In this document: in pieces, positions 12,315 to 22,574 of the stretch | How positions within the stretch are numbered: the first letter of the stretch is position 1 | How the letters are laid out: each line of letters starts with the position of its first letter | DNA from: Gnetum montanum | Lineage: Eukaryota; Streptophyta; Gnetopsida; Gnetales; Gnetaceae | Assembly: GCA_015680685.1 (NCBI GenBank) | Contig: MNCI01026893.1 | Coordinates: 220,829-284,828, forward strand | Direction: 5' to 3' | DNA length: 64,000 nucleotides | Position numbers and translations under genes: made by a program | Notes under the pieces: model-generated | Seen by the model: the letters and a program-made list of their open reading frames with translations, nothing else | Database searches by the model: none | Told to the model about the DNA's origin: nothing

Positions 12315-12555
12315 ATGTGAACCTAGTTTAAGGTCCTGGTAGACCATGTGATGGTTTAAGATCCCAGCGGACATCTATACTAGTTTAAGGTCCCAGTAGA
12401 CTGTATATGCCAGTTTAACGTCATAGTGGATGTTGCTTATTGTTGTTGCGATTTTAACGTTGTAGCAAACGTTGCTTGATGTCGCTAGTTTAAGATCATT
12501 GGAGATGCTGCTTGATGACATTGCCATTTTATCGTCATAGCAGACGATGGTAGCT
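12315..12555 (-). repeat. Post-integrase minisatellite, element 1
   Basis: About seven degenerate units of 35-50 bp, each with a core of the type CTAGTTTAAGGTC or CAGTTTAACGTC on the plus strand, followed by a YAGYRGAC box. Sense-strand core: GACCTTAAACTAG. Confidence 0.75.
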
Positions 12556-12566
12556 ACCATTGTGCT

Positions 12567-13899
12567 TTAGATGTAGTATGACTTGAGGTATGAATGATTC
12601 ACTGGGTTGGTGAACTCCTTGCTGTCCATGTCCGCCAGCTTGAAGGCTCAATTCCTGAAGGCTTTAGTGACCACGTAAGGACCTTCCCAATTGGCTAAGA
12701 ATTTTCTTACATGCTCATGGGTGGCCTTGAGGATGAGGTCTCCCTTTTGCATTGGCCATCGATGTGGGCCTACATGGTGCTTTTGCTACTTCTTGCTTTG
12801 GTAGTGCTCTATGCATCTCAGCATCTGTGCATGCTCCTCCTCTATTGAGTAGAGGTCGATGATCCACAACTCGTTATTTTGGGCTTCACTCACGATTTCA
12901 GAAAGGATCATCCAAAGTGATGATACCTACAACTCAAGAGGTAACATAGCTTCAGATCCATAAACAAGGTTGTAAGGAGTCTTACTTGTTGTGATTATAC
13001 ACATCGTTTAATAGGCCCATAGAATGTAGAGGATTTGCTTGTGCCACCGCCTCTTGCTGTTGTTAAGCATTAGCTTTAGCAAGTTAATGATGGACTTATT
13101 TGTAGCCTCTACTGCCTATTTGCCTACAGATAATAGGAGAGGAGAATGATTTCTTAATGCCTAGGTTGTTGCAGAAGGTTCAAGTTTCCGTACTGCTCAA
13201 CTATGGCCCATTGTCGGTCACAATAGTCATTGGAAGCCCAAATCTTGTTATGATGTTGTCCAGGATGAAGTGGCAGATTTGCTGAGATGTCATTTTCCTT
13301 AGGGGAATGGCTTCCACCCACTTAGTAAAGCACTCTGCGGTAGTGATAATGAAACTATGCCCTACAGAGCACTTAGGCATGATAGGCCCTATGAGGTCTA
13401 GTCCCTATTGTTGGAAGGGCCAGGTGATTTTCGTTGGATGCAGGTCTGTGGGTGCCACGTGTATAAGATTCACGTATCTCTTACACATGTCGCACATCTT
13501 AAATTTTGATAGGAAATCATGCTCCATGTGGGGCCAATAGTATCCTAGGCGTCTAATTTTCACAGCCATAGCACTAGGTGCTATGTGTCCACCGCACATC
13601 CCCTCATGCACTTCATTAACTACCTTCTGCGCCTGTTCCCCACCCACGCATGTCAACAATATCCCATTATAGGAACGTCGGCATAGGGCACCATTTCCCA
13701 TGAGCACGTATTGCCTGACATGCTTATGAATTGCATCTTTATGGGTAGATGTCAATCTACTAGGGGGTTTGCCATGTTGTAGGTAAGCTTTAATATTGGC
13801 GTACCACTCTTGGGCATCTATAGCACTAACAGAGGCCACGTGTTTCACCTGAGTGATAGGCTCTACGTATTTGATAATCAAAGTTGGTAGATTTACAAA
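12567..13899 (-). pseudogene. Integrase of element 1
   Basis: On the minus strand the HHCC zinc-binding region is clear (VHEGMCGGHIAPS, then CDMCKRY, about 13480-13620), with YYWPHMEHD between. The core has the first Asp (GLDLIGPI) and the second Asp intact (TIVTDNGP, near 13210), followed by CAG to TAG (stop). The catalytic Glu region near 13100 has lost one base, shifting the frame although the GAG codon itself remains. The C-terminal domain ends ANWEGPYVVTKAF, FKLADMDSKEF and YLKSYYI, with the natural stop TAA at 12567-12569. Full family length but inactive. Confidence 0.9.
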
Positions 13900-14787
13900 G
13901 GAATGTGATAGAATGTTTAACGCAAGGGTAGCTAAGGCATCTACCACGATGTTCACATTGCATGGCACGTGTTGCACATCTGTGGTTGCAAATTGTTTAA
14001 GCAGGGTTTTTGCTAAGTCGCAGTAGGGTTGCAAGTGTGTAGCCTTGCAGGTGTAGACCTTGGTGATTTGATTCATAATTAATTATGAATCTCTACAGAT
14101 TTCCAGGTGTTGTATGCATAGTGATCAAGTAGTTAAGATGCGTATGAGTAACCCCTCATACTGTACCACATTGTTGGTGCAAGGGAACACAAAATAATAA
14201 GTAGATGGACACATTTCCCCAGAGGGAAATGTGATGACGGTAGTGGCACTACCTCCTTGTGTGGTTAATGCACTATCAAAGTGTAAAATGGCTTCAAAAT
14301 GTGATGGGATGATGTTGATATTGCTAACGTATTCATCTTGGGATTCGGCTTCTATGGTTGCTTGGTTGTCGATGGGCGAGGCCATGAGTTTGGTTGCTAT
14401 GGCTTGAACTTTCATTGACGATTGACTTACATAGTGTAAATTGAACTCCATGATTATTACCTTCCATTGAGCTATCCTGCTACTTTCGTATAGGTTGTTT
14501 GTGATAGCCCGAAGTATGCCACTTTTGCAAATGATGTTCGTTGTACTGCAAAATAGGTAATGCCTCCACTTTTTTAGCACGAATACTAAGGAAAGGAAAA
14601 TCCTCTCCACTTTGTTGTATCTTGCCTCATGAACTATTAGTGCATTGCTTAGATAACACACTAGTATCTCAGAACCGTCGTCTTGTTTCTGACATAGCAG
14701 TGCTGCAATAGATGTGTTGGAGGTGGTGAGGTAGATGAAGAAGGGTTTATCCCTTTGTGGTGGATGCATAGTTGGGAGGTGTAAAAG
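13900..14787 (-). pseudogene. RNase H and second (archaeal-type) RNase H of element 1
   Basis: Two ribonuclease H domains lie in tandem after RT. The first, about 14490-14770 (PFFIYLTTSNTSIAALLCQ ... KKWRHYLFCST), has Thr where the catalytic Asp of the usual TDAS motif should be. The second, about 13930-14310 (LHFDSALTTQGGSATT, FPCTNNVVQYEGLL, HVPCNVNIVVDALATLAL), is the RVT_3 type; its first Asp (HFD) is kept, while the AEYE motif has become VQYE. The frame changes near 14125. The double RNase H places the element in the Tat lineage. Confidence 0.9.
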
Positions 14788-16047
14788 CTATTTCTTCAGG
14801 TCATCGAAGGTCTGTTGACATTGGGTTGTCCACTCAAAGCTAACCCCCTTCTTTAGAAGATTTTGCATGGGGTGTAACATGTTGGTCAACCTTGCTATAA
14901 ACCTTCGAATGAATTGTATCCTACCTTGCAAACCATGTAACTCCATAAGGTTTCTAGAAGGTGCTAGGTTGACGATGGCCTTGAATTTGTTAGGGTCCAC
15001 CCATATTCTGGCCTTTGATACCACGAACCCTAACATGTGTCCATTTTTCACCCCAAAGATGCACTTCTTAGTATTGAGGCGTAAGTCGTGCATTTGAAAG
15101 CACTTGAGAACTACTTCTAGATTGCGTGGGTGATCAGCTACCTCCTTGGACTTGAATGATATATCATCCACATAGTCGTTTAATGTTTCTAGGATATAGT
15201 CGTAGAAGTTGTAAGTCATGGCTCGTTGGTAGGTTGCTCCAATGTTCTTGAGCCCGAAAGGCATCATGGTGTAGCAGAAGGTATCCCATGGGGTCATGAA
15301 GGTTGTTATCAGCTTGTGCTATAGGTTAATGTGAATTTGGTTGTATCCGGAGAAACCATCCATGAAGGATAGCAAAGCATGATCAGTTGTGGTGTCGATG
15401 AGCTGATCAATGCTTGGAAGTGAGAAATAGTCCTTGATCATTGCCTTGTTCAGGTCTCAGAAGTCTATACAGATTCGTATTCCTCCCATTTTCTTCAAAA
15501 CCACAACAATGTTGGACACCTATTCCAAGTAGTCAACCACGTGGATGAAGCCAGCTTGCTATAGCTTGGTGATTTCATCCCTCATAACTAGCATGATTTC
15601 CAACTTAACATTGCGAGCCTTCTACTTGACTGCCTTCATGCGTGGGTCTAGGATAATGTTGTGCTGAATCATCCATAGATCCAGACTCGACATGTTACTA
15701 TATGATCATGCAAAGAAATTGATGTTGTATTGCAGAATCTTGGCTACATTTTTGTGTGTTTGTATGTCTAGAAGGAAACTGAGTTTTAACATTGTTATCT
15801 CCCCCTTAGTCATGGTCATAGGCATCTCATTGAGAGGGTTTTCAGTTACATCCCCGACCTCTAAATCTAGTGCTTGGACTATATGCTCAGGCTAGTCTAG
15901 GGGTGCTTCTAAGGTTTCTATAGTGCTAGTTTTTGTTGACCCCCAGTTGATCAGGTTGGGGTTCAACTGTCTCGCGAGCTTGCCATGTGGACCTGCTAAC
16001 ATTAAGGGTGTTGAGAGATCACGGTGGATCTCCATCTCTCACTTGAC
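14788..16047 (-). pseudogene. Reverse transcriptase of element 1
   Basis: Minus-strand motifs in order: FAWSYSNM near 15700, GGIRICIDF then a stop then DLNKA near 15480, LLSFMDGFSGYNQI near 15360, MMPFGLKNIGATYQRA near 15240 and the catalytic YVDDI near 15168, then MLGFVVSKARIWV and LHGLQGRIQFIRRF of the connection. The open part runs 15297 to 14788; upstream there are several stops. A candidate splice acceptor (pyrimidine-rich, GGCAG at 16048-16052) lies just before the pol linker, consistent with an Ogre-like intron between protease and RT. Confidence 0.9.
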
Positions 16048-16159
16048 CTGCCAACATGAGATAAAAGCCTGGTTAAGAGGTACTTGTTGGCAAAGATGGA
16101 GTATAATGAAAATTGCAAAATGACAATGGGATGCAACTTGTGAAGTATGATTAAAAGTT

Positions 16160-16645
16160 TGAAATTTTTCTAGTTTAAGGTCATGGCGGACAGCCAAAGC
16201 ATAAGAGTGTGAAACCACTAAAGATGTAAATTTGTCAATGCAAAAGTGTGAAGCTATGAAACTATTAACATGCAAATGCCAAGCTACTAGTTTAGTGTCA
16301 TTGCGAACTGCCAAATTGTAACATGCAAAATGATAGTATGTGAAACAAGAAATTGCGGGTATGAGAAATGCAAAACCATTAATGCAAAAATGCGAACTAC
16401 TAACATGAAAACATGAATACTACTAGAAATTGTGACATTGCTAATGTGGAAGTGCAAAATTGTGAGAAGATGCAAAAATGCTCATGTAAGAATGTGGAAT
16501 TGTGGACTACGACCATCTAACAAGGTCAAAACTACTAGTTTAGGGTCTTTTTAGACCGTTAGAGGTGCAACTATGCTAGGATTGCTAGTTTAAGGTCTTT
16601 TTAGACTGGTAACATTGTGATTGCTAGGATTGCTAGTTTAAGGTC
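16160..16645 (-). repeat. Pre-RT minisatellite, element 1
   Basis: Degenerate units with the core CTAGTTTAAGGTC (plus strand), often followed by TTTTTAGACTG, mixed with AT-rich units of the type TGCAAAATTGTGAGAATG. The same arrangement stands at 35205-35715. Confidence 0.7.
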
Positions 16646-16834
16646 TCTTCAAATCTGTAACAAAAATAAATATATGTTTTTGTTTTCGGGAAAGCAAGTA
16701 GTTGGCTTGAAGCATGTCAAAGCTTTAATGTCAGTAGTGCTACGATGTCGTCGCAAACATGCTACACTATACGACGTGCTCCACATTAATCGGAGAGAGA
16801 GAGCAGCAAGTTTCCCCATCTTGCCATTATGGCC

Positions 16835-16841
16835 ATAAATA
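16835..16841 (+). promoter_or_regulatory. TATA box of antisense gene (ATAAATA), element 1
   Basis: CCATAAATAGGGG matches the plant TATA box and is kept exactly in element 2 (35900). A start site would fall near 16870, about 120 bp before the ATG. A donor-like CAAG then GTGAGT at 16946-16955, also kept in element 2, may belong to a leader intron. Confidence 0.65.
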
Positions 16842-16991
16842 GGGGTTAAACCCTGGTAATTTTTCCATTCTCACCGTAAGAGCACAGAGCCCACATTGGA
16901 GCACATGGTGATTTTGGAGTGTGAAGAAATTTTGCTAATAGCTAGCAAGGTGAGTCTTCACAGTGAAGAGGGGAAATCTGTAAGTAGGACA

Positions 16992-17114
16992 ATGGCTCCT
17001 AAGAAGGAACGTACTCATCTGGAACTTGTAAAGGTTAAGGCGGTGAAGAAAACCCTAGGGCACGCGACGAAAGTGCACGTCATGGCACAGAAGAACACGC
17101 CATTGACCCAGTAG
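16992..17114 (+). pseudogene. Exon 1 of antisense gene, element 1 (basic N-terminus)
   Basis: ATG opens 40 codons starting MAPKKERTHLELVKVK, rich in Lys, ending at TAG. In element 2 the matching codons read MAPKREQTHLVLAKVE and also end in TAG. The codon before GTTACT is probably a mutated CAG, since AG followed by GTTACT would be a fair donor. The exact join to exon 2 cannot be settled, because the frame of the likely acceptor does not match simply. The basic start could act as a nuclear signal, but that is only a guess. Confidence 0.5.
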
Positions 17115-17429
17115 GTTACTATGCTTCCTCTACTTTTTTGCAATCTTGTTATCATTCGTGTTTTCTATTTTTCTCTACTTTCATTTTGCATCCTATTCTT
17201 GGATACCTGTGTTTTCTGTTGTCGCATCATTTTGGCGCTTGCATCATCGTTGTCGTTGTTTTGGTTGTGGTGAACTTTAGGAGGGCTAGGCCATGTGGTG
17301 TGATAGTGCGACACGTGTTTTGTTAGGGCATGTTGTTAATTATTCTGTTTCTAGGCTAGGCTATTTGCATGTTCTTGTTGTGCTAAACTTTCATGTTCTT
17401 TCTACACTATGTGCAGGAAGAGGGTTATG

Positions 17430-18199
17430 CTATGCTATATGCATGAACTGCTAGGCATTGCTACGTTGTGTGTGTATTGCACTTAGACATGATGCTAACA
17501 CTTGTTGATGGGTTGCATAGGGTAGGGTTAAAGCCCAGGCTGATTATTTTAGAAGTTAGAGAGGTCTTCTGTCATGTGAGCATACTTGTGGCTAAAATTT
17601 TTTGGAACCGTACAAAAATGAAGTCCCATTTCAACATCCATTACGTCTTCTACATGGGCTATCTTAAGCATTTCGGAAAGTTCCTGGTGGTTCAGGAGAA
17701 AGGAGTCTGGGTCATGCGAAATCACGACTAGATTTCCAAACCATGGATTCACCAGGTCTTTTAGAATACTTGTGCCCAAGATCTTCCAGAAATAATTAGG
17801 AAGTCATTTTCTATAATGACTAAGGGTCAGGTGGCCTGCAACGTTCGGGACTAGGACAGTGTAGGAGAGACGCCTCCCACCGTGGACGGTAGCATGTCAC
17901 GGGGTGAACGTTTCATAGCTGAGACTACAGCCAGCAAGTTGCGGTAAAAGAGGCCTCCCTCAGCTAAGGAAACCCTTTGCATGGAGGAGGAGAAAGGATG
18001 AAGACTGCAACTTAAACTGTAGAGGATGCAACCCCCTATTGGTAAATGTTTTTGTTTAGTGCTTACTTTGCTGTTGCCTACTACGTTAGGTGGCATAGCA
18101 TAGCATAGCACCTACCTTAGGCTAACTTGCTTTGAGCTAATGCAAATGTATTTCTTGACCATTAGAAGAAGAGGAAGAAGAAGATGACGATGAAGAGGT
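17430..18199 (+). repeat. 770-bp mosaic duplication inside the antisense gene, element 1
   Basis: 17430-17596 repeats 18200-18366, and 17597-18199 repeats 19785-20388 (end of exon 4, intron 4, start of exon 5). The two blocks are joined directly, and element 2 has only the simple order. At the first junction both parents share AATTTTT-like microhomology, as expected of reverse-transcriptase template switching. Confidence 0.85.
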
Positions 18200-18291
18200 T
18201 CTACGCTATATGCATGAACTGCTAGGTGTTGCTATGTTGTGCGTGTATTGCACTTAGACATGATGTTAATAATTGTTGATGGGTTGCGTAG

Positions 18292-19090
18292 GGTAGGGTT
18301 AAAGCCCAGGCTGATTATTTTAGAAGTTAGAGGGGTCTTCTATCATGTGAGCAAAATTGTGGCTAATGCTTCTCATTCCTAGATACGTATGGGAAAGCGA
18401 GGGGTCTGGTTCAGGAAAGGGGCATAGGACTTCCTACAATTCCTCCTCGATCACTTCAATGTGATCGTTTGGTCATCCCTGGAGGAGGAGGAGGTGGCCA
18501 GCATAACAGAAGCCATTTTGCCTGGGGAAAGCTAAGGTATTTTGAGGTTTTTGACTGACAAGACAATCACGAGTGGGTAGGTAGAAGGATCTAGTCAATG
18601 CCCAATAGGGTTAAGGTGCTTGGCTTGGATCTAGGAGATGCCCAAGTACAACTGCTACCACCATTTCAACACACTATTCCTTCCACGTTTTATGATAACG
18701 TGCTTCCAGAACCCTCAGGGAATTGTCTATTGTGTTAGTGGATGAGTCTTGCAGCCTTGTTCTGCTATGTTTATGTGACACTGGCCATAGTGGCCTAATG
18801 CTAATAGTATGCGTTTGATACCAGGTTCTTCATCAATAAGGATGGGATTCATGACCTACCAGGTCTACTGACCATAGCACAAATAGCACTATAGGAGTTC
18901 TCTTTTACTAAGAACCTATGGGCCAGTGTGATTAGTCAATGCAGGGGTGAATACCATACCTACCCAAGCATATATTCTACTCTCTACAATCAATGCAAGG
19001 GGCAGGGATAGTTGGATGGAGAGTGGATAGAACCCTTCAAACTGGTCATGGTTGAACAAGTTCTGGTTGAACTCCCACAGTTCCCACTAC
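18292..19090 (+). pseudogene. Exons 2-3 of antisense gene, element 1: FCP1/NIF-like region
   Basis: Exon 2 (about 18292-18739) reads KPRLIILEVRGVFYHV, then FRKGA, DFLQFLLDHFNVIVWSS, VASITEAILPG, GSSQCPIGLRCLAWI and CFQNPQG. This follows the plan of plant FCP1/NIF-type (NLI-interacting factor-like) phosphatases: DxNG strand, WSS motif, then the NTLLxDDxPYKxxxNP region. Exon 3 (18825 to about 19090) gives the C-terminal helices. The DxD/N catalytic pair is replaced by ExR and the late DD is gone, so no phosphatase activity is expected. Five or so stops, mostly TAG where Trp or Gln is expected, interrupt it. The exon 2 donor is GA instead of GT. Family assignment is by motif pattern only. Confidence 0.6.
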
Positions 19091-19178
19091 CGTACCGAAG
19101 TGCCACATGCTGAAGTGCCTTTGCAATTTATGTATTCTCTGCACTTTTCGCTAAACGTCTTTTTTGGAACTGTTACAG

Positions 19179-20230
19179 GGGTGTGGAAGTCTCAAGAGGT
19201 GATGGTGGTAACCGTGAAGACACAGGGAGTGAATGTCTACTTCATGTATGAAGAGGTAGAGAAAATCCAACGCTGGCTGAACGGTGGGGCCTTAGACTCC
19301 TTGGTCCAGAACATCAAAAAGGTAGGGCTTATGGATCTATTCCTGGCCCTAAATCTGAACATTACTATAGTTGAGATGCTCACCCTAGTTGAATCCTTTT
19401 TCGACAAGGTGAGCCACTTCCACCTACATGTGCATGGCATGTGGGTGGTCATTGACATCAATGAACAACTATTTGTAGACCTCTTCGGTGTCCCTGCCGA
19501 TGGCATTCTGGTAGGGTTGAAGTCCAAGACTGAGTTGACCCTTCAGAAGAAGGACAACTAGGAGTGGCTAGGGCTTACCAAGGAGTGCAAGGGGCTCCCT
19601 ATGAAGAAGGTTAAAGAAGGACCCACCAAGGAGGTTTACCCTACTTTTCGTGCTCACACATTCCCCTAGCTGCTTACCTAGGGAAAGATCCTGGGGATTC
19701 AGCAGGCCTGGTGATGCATGAGGTTATGGAGGAGGGGGCTCGTTACAACTGGGCCAAGTCCCTATGTAAAGGCTTTCAAAATAAAATTTTTGTGAACCAT
19801 ACAAAAATGGAGTCCCATTTCAACATCCATTACATCTTCTACATGGGCTATCTTAAGCATTTCGCAAAGTTCTTGGTGGTTCAGGAGAAAGGAATCTAGG
19901 TCATGCGAAATCACGACTAGATTTCCAAACCATGGATTCGCCAGGTCTTTTAGAATACTTGAGCCCAAGATCCCCCAGAAATAATTAGGGAGTCATTTTC
20001 TATAATGACTAAGGATCTGGTAGCCTACAACGTTCGGGACCAGGAAAGTGTAGGAGAGACACCTCCCACCGTGGATGGTAGCATGTCATGGGGTGAACGT
20101 TTCATAGCTAAGACTACAACCAACAAGTTGTGGTAGAAGAGGCCTCCCTCAGCTAAGGAAACCCTTCACATGGAGGAGGAGAAAGGATGAAGACTGCAGC
20201 TTAAACTATAGAGGATGCAACCCCCTATTG
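19179..20230 (+). pseudogene. Exon 4 of antisense gene, element 1: conserved unknown region
   Basis: This begins after TGTTACAG and ends CCTATTG before GTAAATG. The first 128 codons are open (to TAG 19559). They include QRWLNGGALDSLVQNIKKVG, LVESFFDKVSHFHLHVHGMW and INEQLFVDLFGVPADGI. The last part weakly recalls the domain called putative plant transposon protein, in which a hydrophobic strand is followed by a GLP or GVP turn; that is an inference. A second half (MESHFNIHY, FLVVQEKG) is also conserved in element 2. This is the best-preserved open stretch of the antisense gene. Confidence 0.6.
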
Positions 20231-20354
20231 GTAAATGTTTTTGTTTAGTGCTTACTTTGTTGTTGCTTGCTAAGCTAGGTGGCATAGCATAGCATAGCAC
20301 CTGCCTTAGGCTAACTTGCTTTGAGCTGATGCAAATGTATTTCTTGACCATTAG

Positions 20355-20883
20355 AAGAAGAGGAAGAAGAAGAAGACGATGAAGAGGTGTTGGCCCCTAA
20401 GATGGGGGAAACGAATAAAGACACGAAGGCCCTAATCTTGGGGAGAAGGGCTCCTGTTAAGATGAAGGGAGCTCCTGCAGCTAAGTTAGGGGGCTCTTGT
20501 TATTAGAGAGAATCCTCCTACTGAGGAGTCTCCTTTGAATAAAAAAGATGTTGGTCTTCTCAAAGAAAAGGCAGCAGCACATGAAGAGGAGGTTCATAGG
20601 GACCTGGTGGGAACCTCTGGTCAGGCCACCACCATCATCTTGCATCAACGAGAAGAGAGACCACCATTGGACATTGGTGAGTTCGGCAACATGTCTACCT
20701 TTTCATAGTTCATTTTGATCATTGCTAATGTGTTTGGTTACGCGACAGGTGCTACCATTGATGCCACAAGACCCTCACTAGTTCACATGGGATCCTGGGC
20801 TGAAATCCCCAACAAGTTCATGTTTATGCAGGGGATTGTTGACGACATGATTAGTCACCTTCGGTAGGTGGACCTTGAAGTGG
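20355..20883 (+). pseudogene. Exons 5-6 of antisense gene, element 1: acidic linker
   Basis: Exon 5 (20355-20676) starts with a run of Glu/Asp and then an Ala/Pro/Lys-rich stretch (RRAPVKMKGAPAAKLGG). One extra G near 20490 shifts the frame. Exon 6 (20749-20883) reads VHMGSWAEIPNKFMFMQGIV and ends at GTAAGT. Donor GTGAGT (20677) and acceptor CGCGACAG (20741-20748) bound intron 5, of 72 bp. Phases match across all joins. The composition suggests a flexible, low-complexity linker. Confidence 0.6.
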
Positions 20884-20987
20884 GTAAGTAGTAGTGTTGC
20901 TTTCTCTCACGTCGTTATGCTAAAATTTCTTGCATTTGCTACCTATGCTATGCTAATGCGGTTGGTGTGTTGTTTGTGTCATGGCAG

Positions 20988-22034
20988 CCTCTTGACTTAA
21001 ATGGGACCTGACATGACCTTTGAAAGTTAGTGCTATGTCCACATTACTGCTATAAGTGACCAAGAGCTCTCATCATGCATACGACGAGGTTTGCAAATGC
21101 ACTTAGAACTCGGCATGCTCCCTGTGGGAGTACAAGCATGTCAACGAGGACTTGTGGAAATAGGTCCAAAAGGCTGAGCAAAGGGAGGTTGACCTGAGGG
21201 CCGAGGTAGAGGATCTTAAGTTAAGGAACGAGTTCCTCATAGCTCGCGCTACTAACAATGAGGATTGGCGCATAGCTGTGGTAGACCACCCTAGGTTTTG
21301 GATAGTTATGCGTCAGAATGCCGAGACTACCTGTGAATTGATAGAGTAGTGGATGCAGATGGACCTACTGGACTAGAAGTGTTAGGATTTAAAAGACTTC
21401 AACACCAATGTTTACGAATGGAGGTAGACCCAGAGAAATCATAAACATATGTATAAATTGGAAAATGCTACCCATCGTAAGTTATACGAAGATGTTGCTG
21501 TGGAGGCGTTTACATATGATGCTTTTGTAAATTCCATCGACACTTCTCAGGCTTATGCCAGGTTCAAAGAGTAGGTAAAGGTCACAAAATCTCTTGACTA
21601 GAAGGTGGTCCTTCCCACAGGAGAGACCGCAAACATGTCCTTTTCTCCAGGGCTGCCAAGGTGGACACACGTCAAAAGGGAGAGAGCTGCTACAGCAGAC
21701 GCTGCACCAAGCAAAAGGCATTGCATAGACATCATGGTAGAGGAGGTTTGGCATCTCCTCAGGCTTGGTTTAGACCAGATACCCTTCAAGACAAAAACAG
21801 GCCCTTCTTAGGTTAGTCTCTTTCTACCATGTTAATGTTTATGCTCTATTGTAGTTTGGGTTTGTTGTCCTAGCTGAACGCTTCGCTTCCATGATGCAGG
21901 CCCTAGATAAGGATGCAATGCCTATAGAGGGAGGAATTGAAGAGTCAGAAAAGGAAAAGGTAGGGGAAGGTGATACACAAGGAAGTGATGCAAGAATGAA
22001 AGGAGAAAATGATGCGAATAGAGTCAATCCATGA
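20988..22034 (+). pseudogene. Exons 7-8 of antisense gene, element 1: coiled coil and C-terminus
   Basis: Exon 7 (20988-21811) carries a heptad-rich segment (VQKAEQREVDLRAEVEDLKL), then HKHMYKLENATHRKLYEDVA and a basic region near PRWTHVKRERAA. About a dozen in-frame stops, mostly TAG or TAA, interrupt it. Intron 7 (21812-21899) runs GTTAGT...GATGCAG. Exon 8 (21900-22034) encodes 44 residues, acidic, ending in TGA. In element 2 the start of exon 8 is deleted. The coiled coil implies a self- or partner-binding protein. Confidence 0.6.
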
Positions 22035-22123
22035 CCGCATGGGATTTTTTTTTTGGAATTTTGGAATTTTGAATTTTTGTGTAATGAATTTTTGCAAACA
22101 TTGTTTAAAAGACAACAGTTTTG

Positions 22124-22129
22124 AATAAA
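22124..22129 (+). terminator. Poly(A) signal AATAAA of antisense gene, element 1
   Basis: AATAAA lies 90 bp after the stop codon in a T-rich 3' region and is conserved at 40536 in element 2. Confidence 0.55.
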
Positions 22130-22221
22130 GTGAAGAGGATTTTGTGATATAGAAATTTATTTTGCAGTAACTTTGTACATTGTACATGTGTTGCATCTTG
22201 TATAAAACACTCATGCTTTCA

Positions 22222-22530
22222 TGTGCTAGTTTTAGGCCATTTCAGGCCATTGCATAATATGCCAAAAGGATGATATGTTAACAACTTTAGAAATGGCTAA
22301 CTGGTAACTTATGCTAGTTTTAGGTCATTTCAGGCCATTGCTAGTTTTAGGCCATTTCGGGCCATAGCGTAGCATTGCTAGTTTTGCACAAGCATGGTGC
22401 ATGGGTAGGAAGTGGTGGGTTGCTACGCCAGGTGTAGCTGCTTCTTGACCCAACATGGGTTGAGTGAAACGTAAGACCGATACGTAAAAGCACATTGCTA
22501 GTTTTAAGCCATTTTAGGCCATTGCATAGA
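22222..22530 (-). repeat. Post-protease minisatellite, element 1
   Basis: Repeated cores TGCTAGTTTTAGGCCATTTCA (plus strand, about 20 bp) at variable spacing, with TAGCATAGC words between. Sense-strand core: GGCCTAAAACTAG. It separates the antisense gene's poly(A) region from the protease. Confidence 0.8.
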
Positions 22531-22574
22531 AGCATATGAGTAGTGTGTGGGTAGGAAGCAATGGGGTTGCTATG

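Larger units (their letters stand above)
16835..22129 (+). pseudogene. Antisense multi-exon gene carried by element 1
   Basis: A gene-like unit opposite to its host element: TATA box 16835, ATG 16992, exon 2 about 18292-18739, exon 3 18825 to about 19090, exon 4 19179-20230, exon 5 20355-20676, exon 6 20749-20883, exon 7 20988-21811, exon 8 21900-22034 with stop TGA, and AATAAA at 22124. Introns 4-7 keep GT...AG ends, are about 70-125 bp, and their joins preserve the frame (phase 1, 1, 1, 0). The predicted product is about 1,060 residues: FCP1-like region, unknown region, acidic region, coiled coil. Decay: donors of exons 2 and 3 lost, several TAG stops, one extra G in exon 5, and a 770-bp internal duplication. 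The same unit is in element 2. Function is unknown; a captured host gene or an element accessory gene are both possible. Confidence 0.75.

Noticed and set aside
13307-13540. Open frames on the plus strand over pol (also 14867-15097, 32453-32813, 34139-34369)
   Set aside because: They are mirror frames of RT and integrase on the minus strand and carry no motif of their own.
17549-17779. Minus-strand frames at 17549-17779 and 19762-19968 that look like paralogous proteins
   Set aside because: They are the reverse side of the duplicated exon 4 segment; the similarity comes from the duplication.
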